Assembly: GCA_024699395.1 (NCBI GenBank)
Contig: JAILPU010000222.1
Span: 1-6,057 of the forward strand
Length of the DNA: 6,057 nucleotides
Origin: Lachnospiraceae bacterium
GTDB taxonomy: Bacteria; Bacillota; Clostridia; Lachnospirales; Lachnospiraceae
Reading direction: 5' to 3'
The position numbers and the translations under genes were made by a program. Positions 5,712-6,057 of the stretch are shown here, in pieces. The notes beneath the pieces are model-generated. The model saw only the letters and a program-made list of their open reading frames with translations. It searched no databases and was not told where the DNA came from. Numbering within the stretch: position 1 is the stretch's first letter; each line of letters begins with the position of its first letter.

Positions 5712-6057
5712 TCAGATATTCAAAAATTCACCCAGATCCTCAAAGCTTCCGTGGGGAAGTTCATTGATGTCCTCGTTGTTGGGATTGATAAGACAATCCG
5801 TCAAAATAAACACATCTATCCCCGCTTTCTTTGCCGCCGTATCCTCAACGGCATCGTTGCCCACCATGAGGCATTCCTCGGGGTTGGCATTTATTTTTTC
5901 AAGAATCTCGGTATAATACCCGGGATTGGGCTTGGCGTAGGTTGAATTTTCGTAGGTGGTTATATGTTCGAAATCCTCCTCCTTAACTCCGGCCCACCCC
6001 ATACGGGACAATACCGCAGTTCTTGGGAAAAGGGGATTGGTGGCAAGTATAACCTTG
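5712..6057 (-). CDS. HAD-family hydrolase, 5' part outside the window
   Basis: The visible 114 residues are the C-terminal portion of a haloacid-dehalogenase-superfamily phosphatase-type enzyme; the frame is open at the right edge. Numbering from the first visible residue, motif II is the threonine of ILATNP (T6), motif III is the lysine of YAKPNP (K42), and motif IV is GNDAVEDT with D68 and D72 for magnesium binding. Motif I (DxDxT) and the start codon must lie beyond 6057. A TTG at 6011 could be mistaken for a start, but the protein clearly continues upstream with conserved sequence. The substrate is unknown; such small HAD proteins often hydrolyse sugar or nucleotide phosphates. It ends 26 bases before the response regulator, on the same strand, so co-transcription is plausible without implying a shared function. 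Confidence 0.9.
   Translation of the reverse strand, partial: KVILATNPLFPRTAVLSRMGWAGVKEEDFEHITTYENSTYAKPNPGYYTEILEKINANPEECLMVGNDAVEDTAAKKAGIDVFILTDCLINPNNEDINELPHGSFEDLGEFLNI

Noticed and set aside
6009..6011. TTG as the start codon of the HAD gene
   Set aside because: The frame continues upstream to the window edge with conserved HAD motif II (ILATNP), so the true start lies outside.

Overview
The window reads as an ordinary chromosomal stretch of a moderately AT-rich Gram-positive bacterium, most likely one of the Clostridia. A Lachnospiraceae-type host is a guess from protein style and codon use and cannot be proven here. All six supported genes lie on the minus strand, so transcription runs from high to low coordinates. 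No RNA genes, insertion sequences, CRISPR arrays or phage genes were seen.

Layout in the direction of transcription: (1) 6057-5712, the C-terminal part of a HAD-family hydrolase, cut by the window edge. (2) 5685-5017, an OmpR-family response regulator. (3) 5020-4055, a short two-membrane-segment histidine kinase whose start overlaps the regulator stop (ATGA). (4) 4054-3928, a compact control region with a perfect TTACA-N4-TGTAA palindrome, a second degenerate copy 21 bp downstream, a 10-bp inverted repeat and a good promoter. (5) 3927-3163, an ABC ATPase. (6) 3170-1191, a ten-segment permease with a large extracellular domain, overlapping the ATPase by 8 bp. (7) 1190-903, non-coding, with a strong GAAA-loop hairpin terminator. 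(8) 902-1, a family 2 glycosyltransferase cut by the left edge.

Genes 2, 3, 5 and 6 form a complete Bce-type antimicrobial-peptide sensing and resistance module. In known systems of this type (BceRS-BceAB and relatives) the kinase has almost no extracellular sensor. It reads peptide stress through the partner transporter, and the phosphorylated regulator then activates the transporter promoter. The control region at 3970-4048 fits that wiring: the operator lies upstream of the transporter promoter and none is visible upstream of the regulator gene. The substrate cannot be read from the sequence; cell-wall-active peptides such as bacitracin or lantibiotics are the family precedent. The HAD hydrolase and glycosyltransferase are neighbours with no demonstrated link to the module. 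The system type is known; the points that merit a second look are the operator architecture, the dual-purpose inverted repeat, the cysteines in the permease extracellular domain and the altered acidic motif in the glycosyltransferase.
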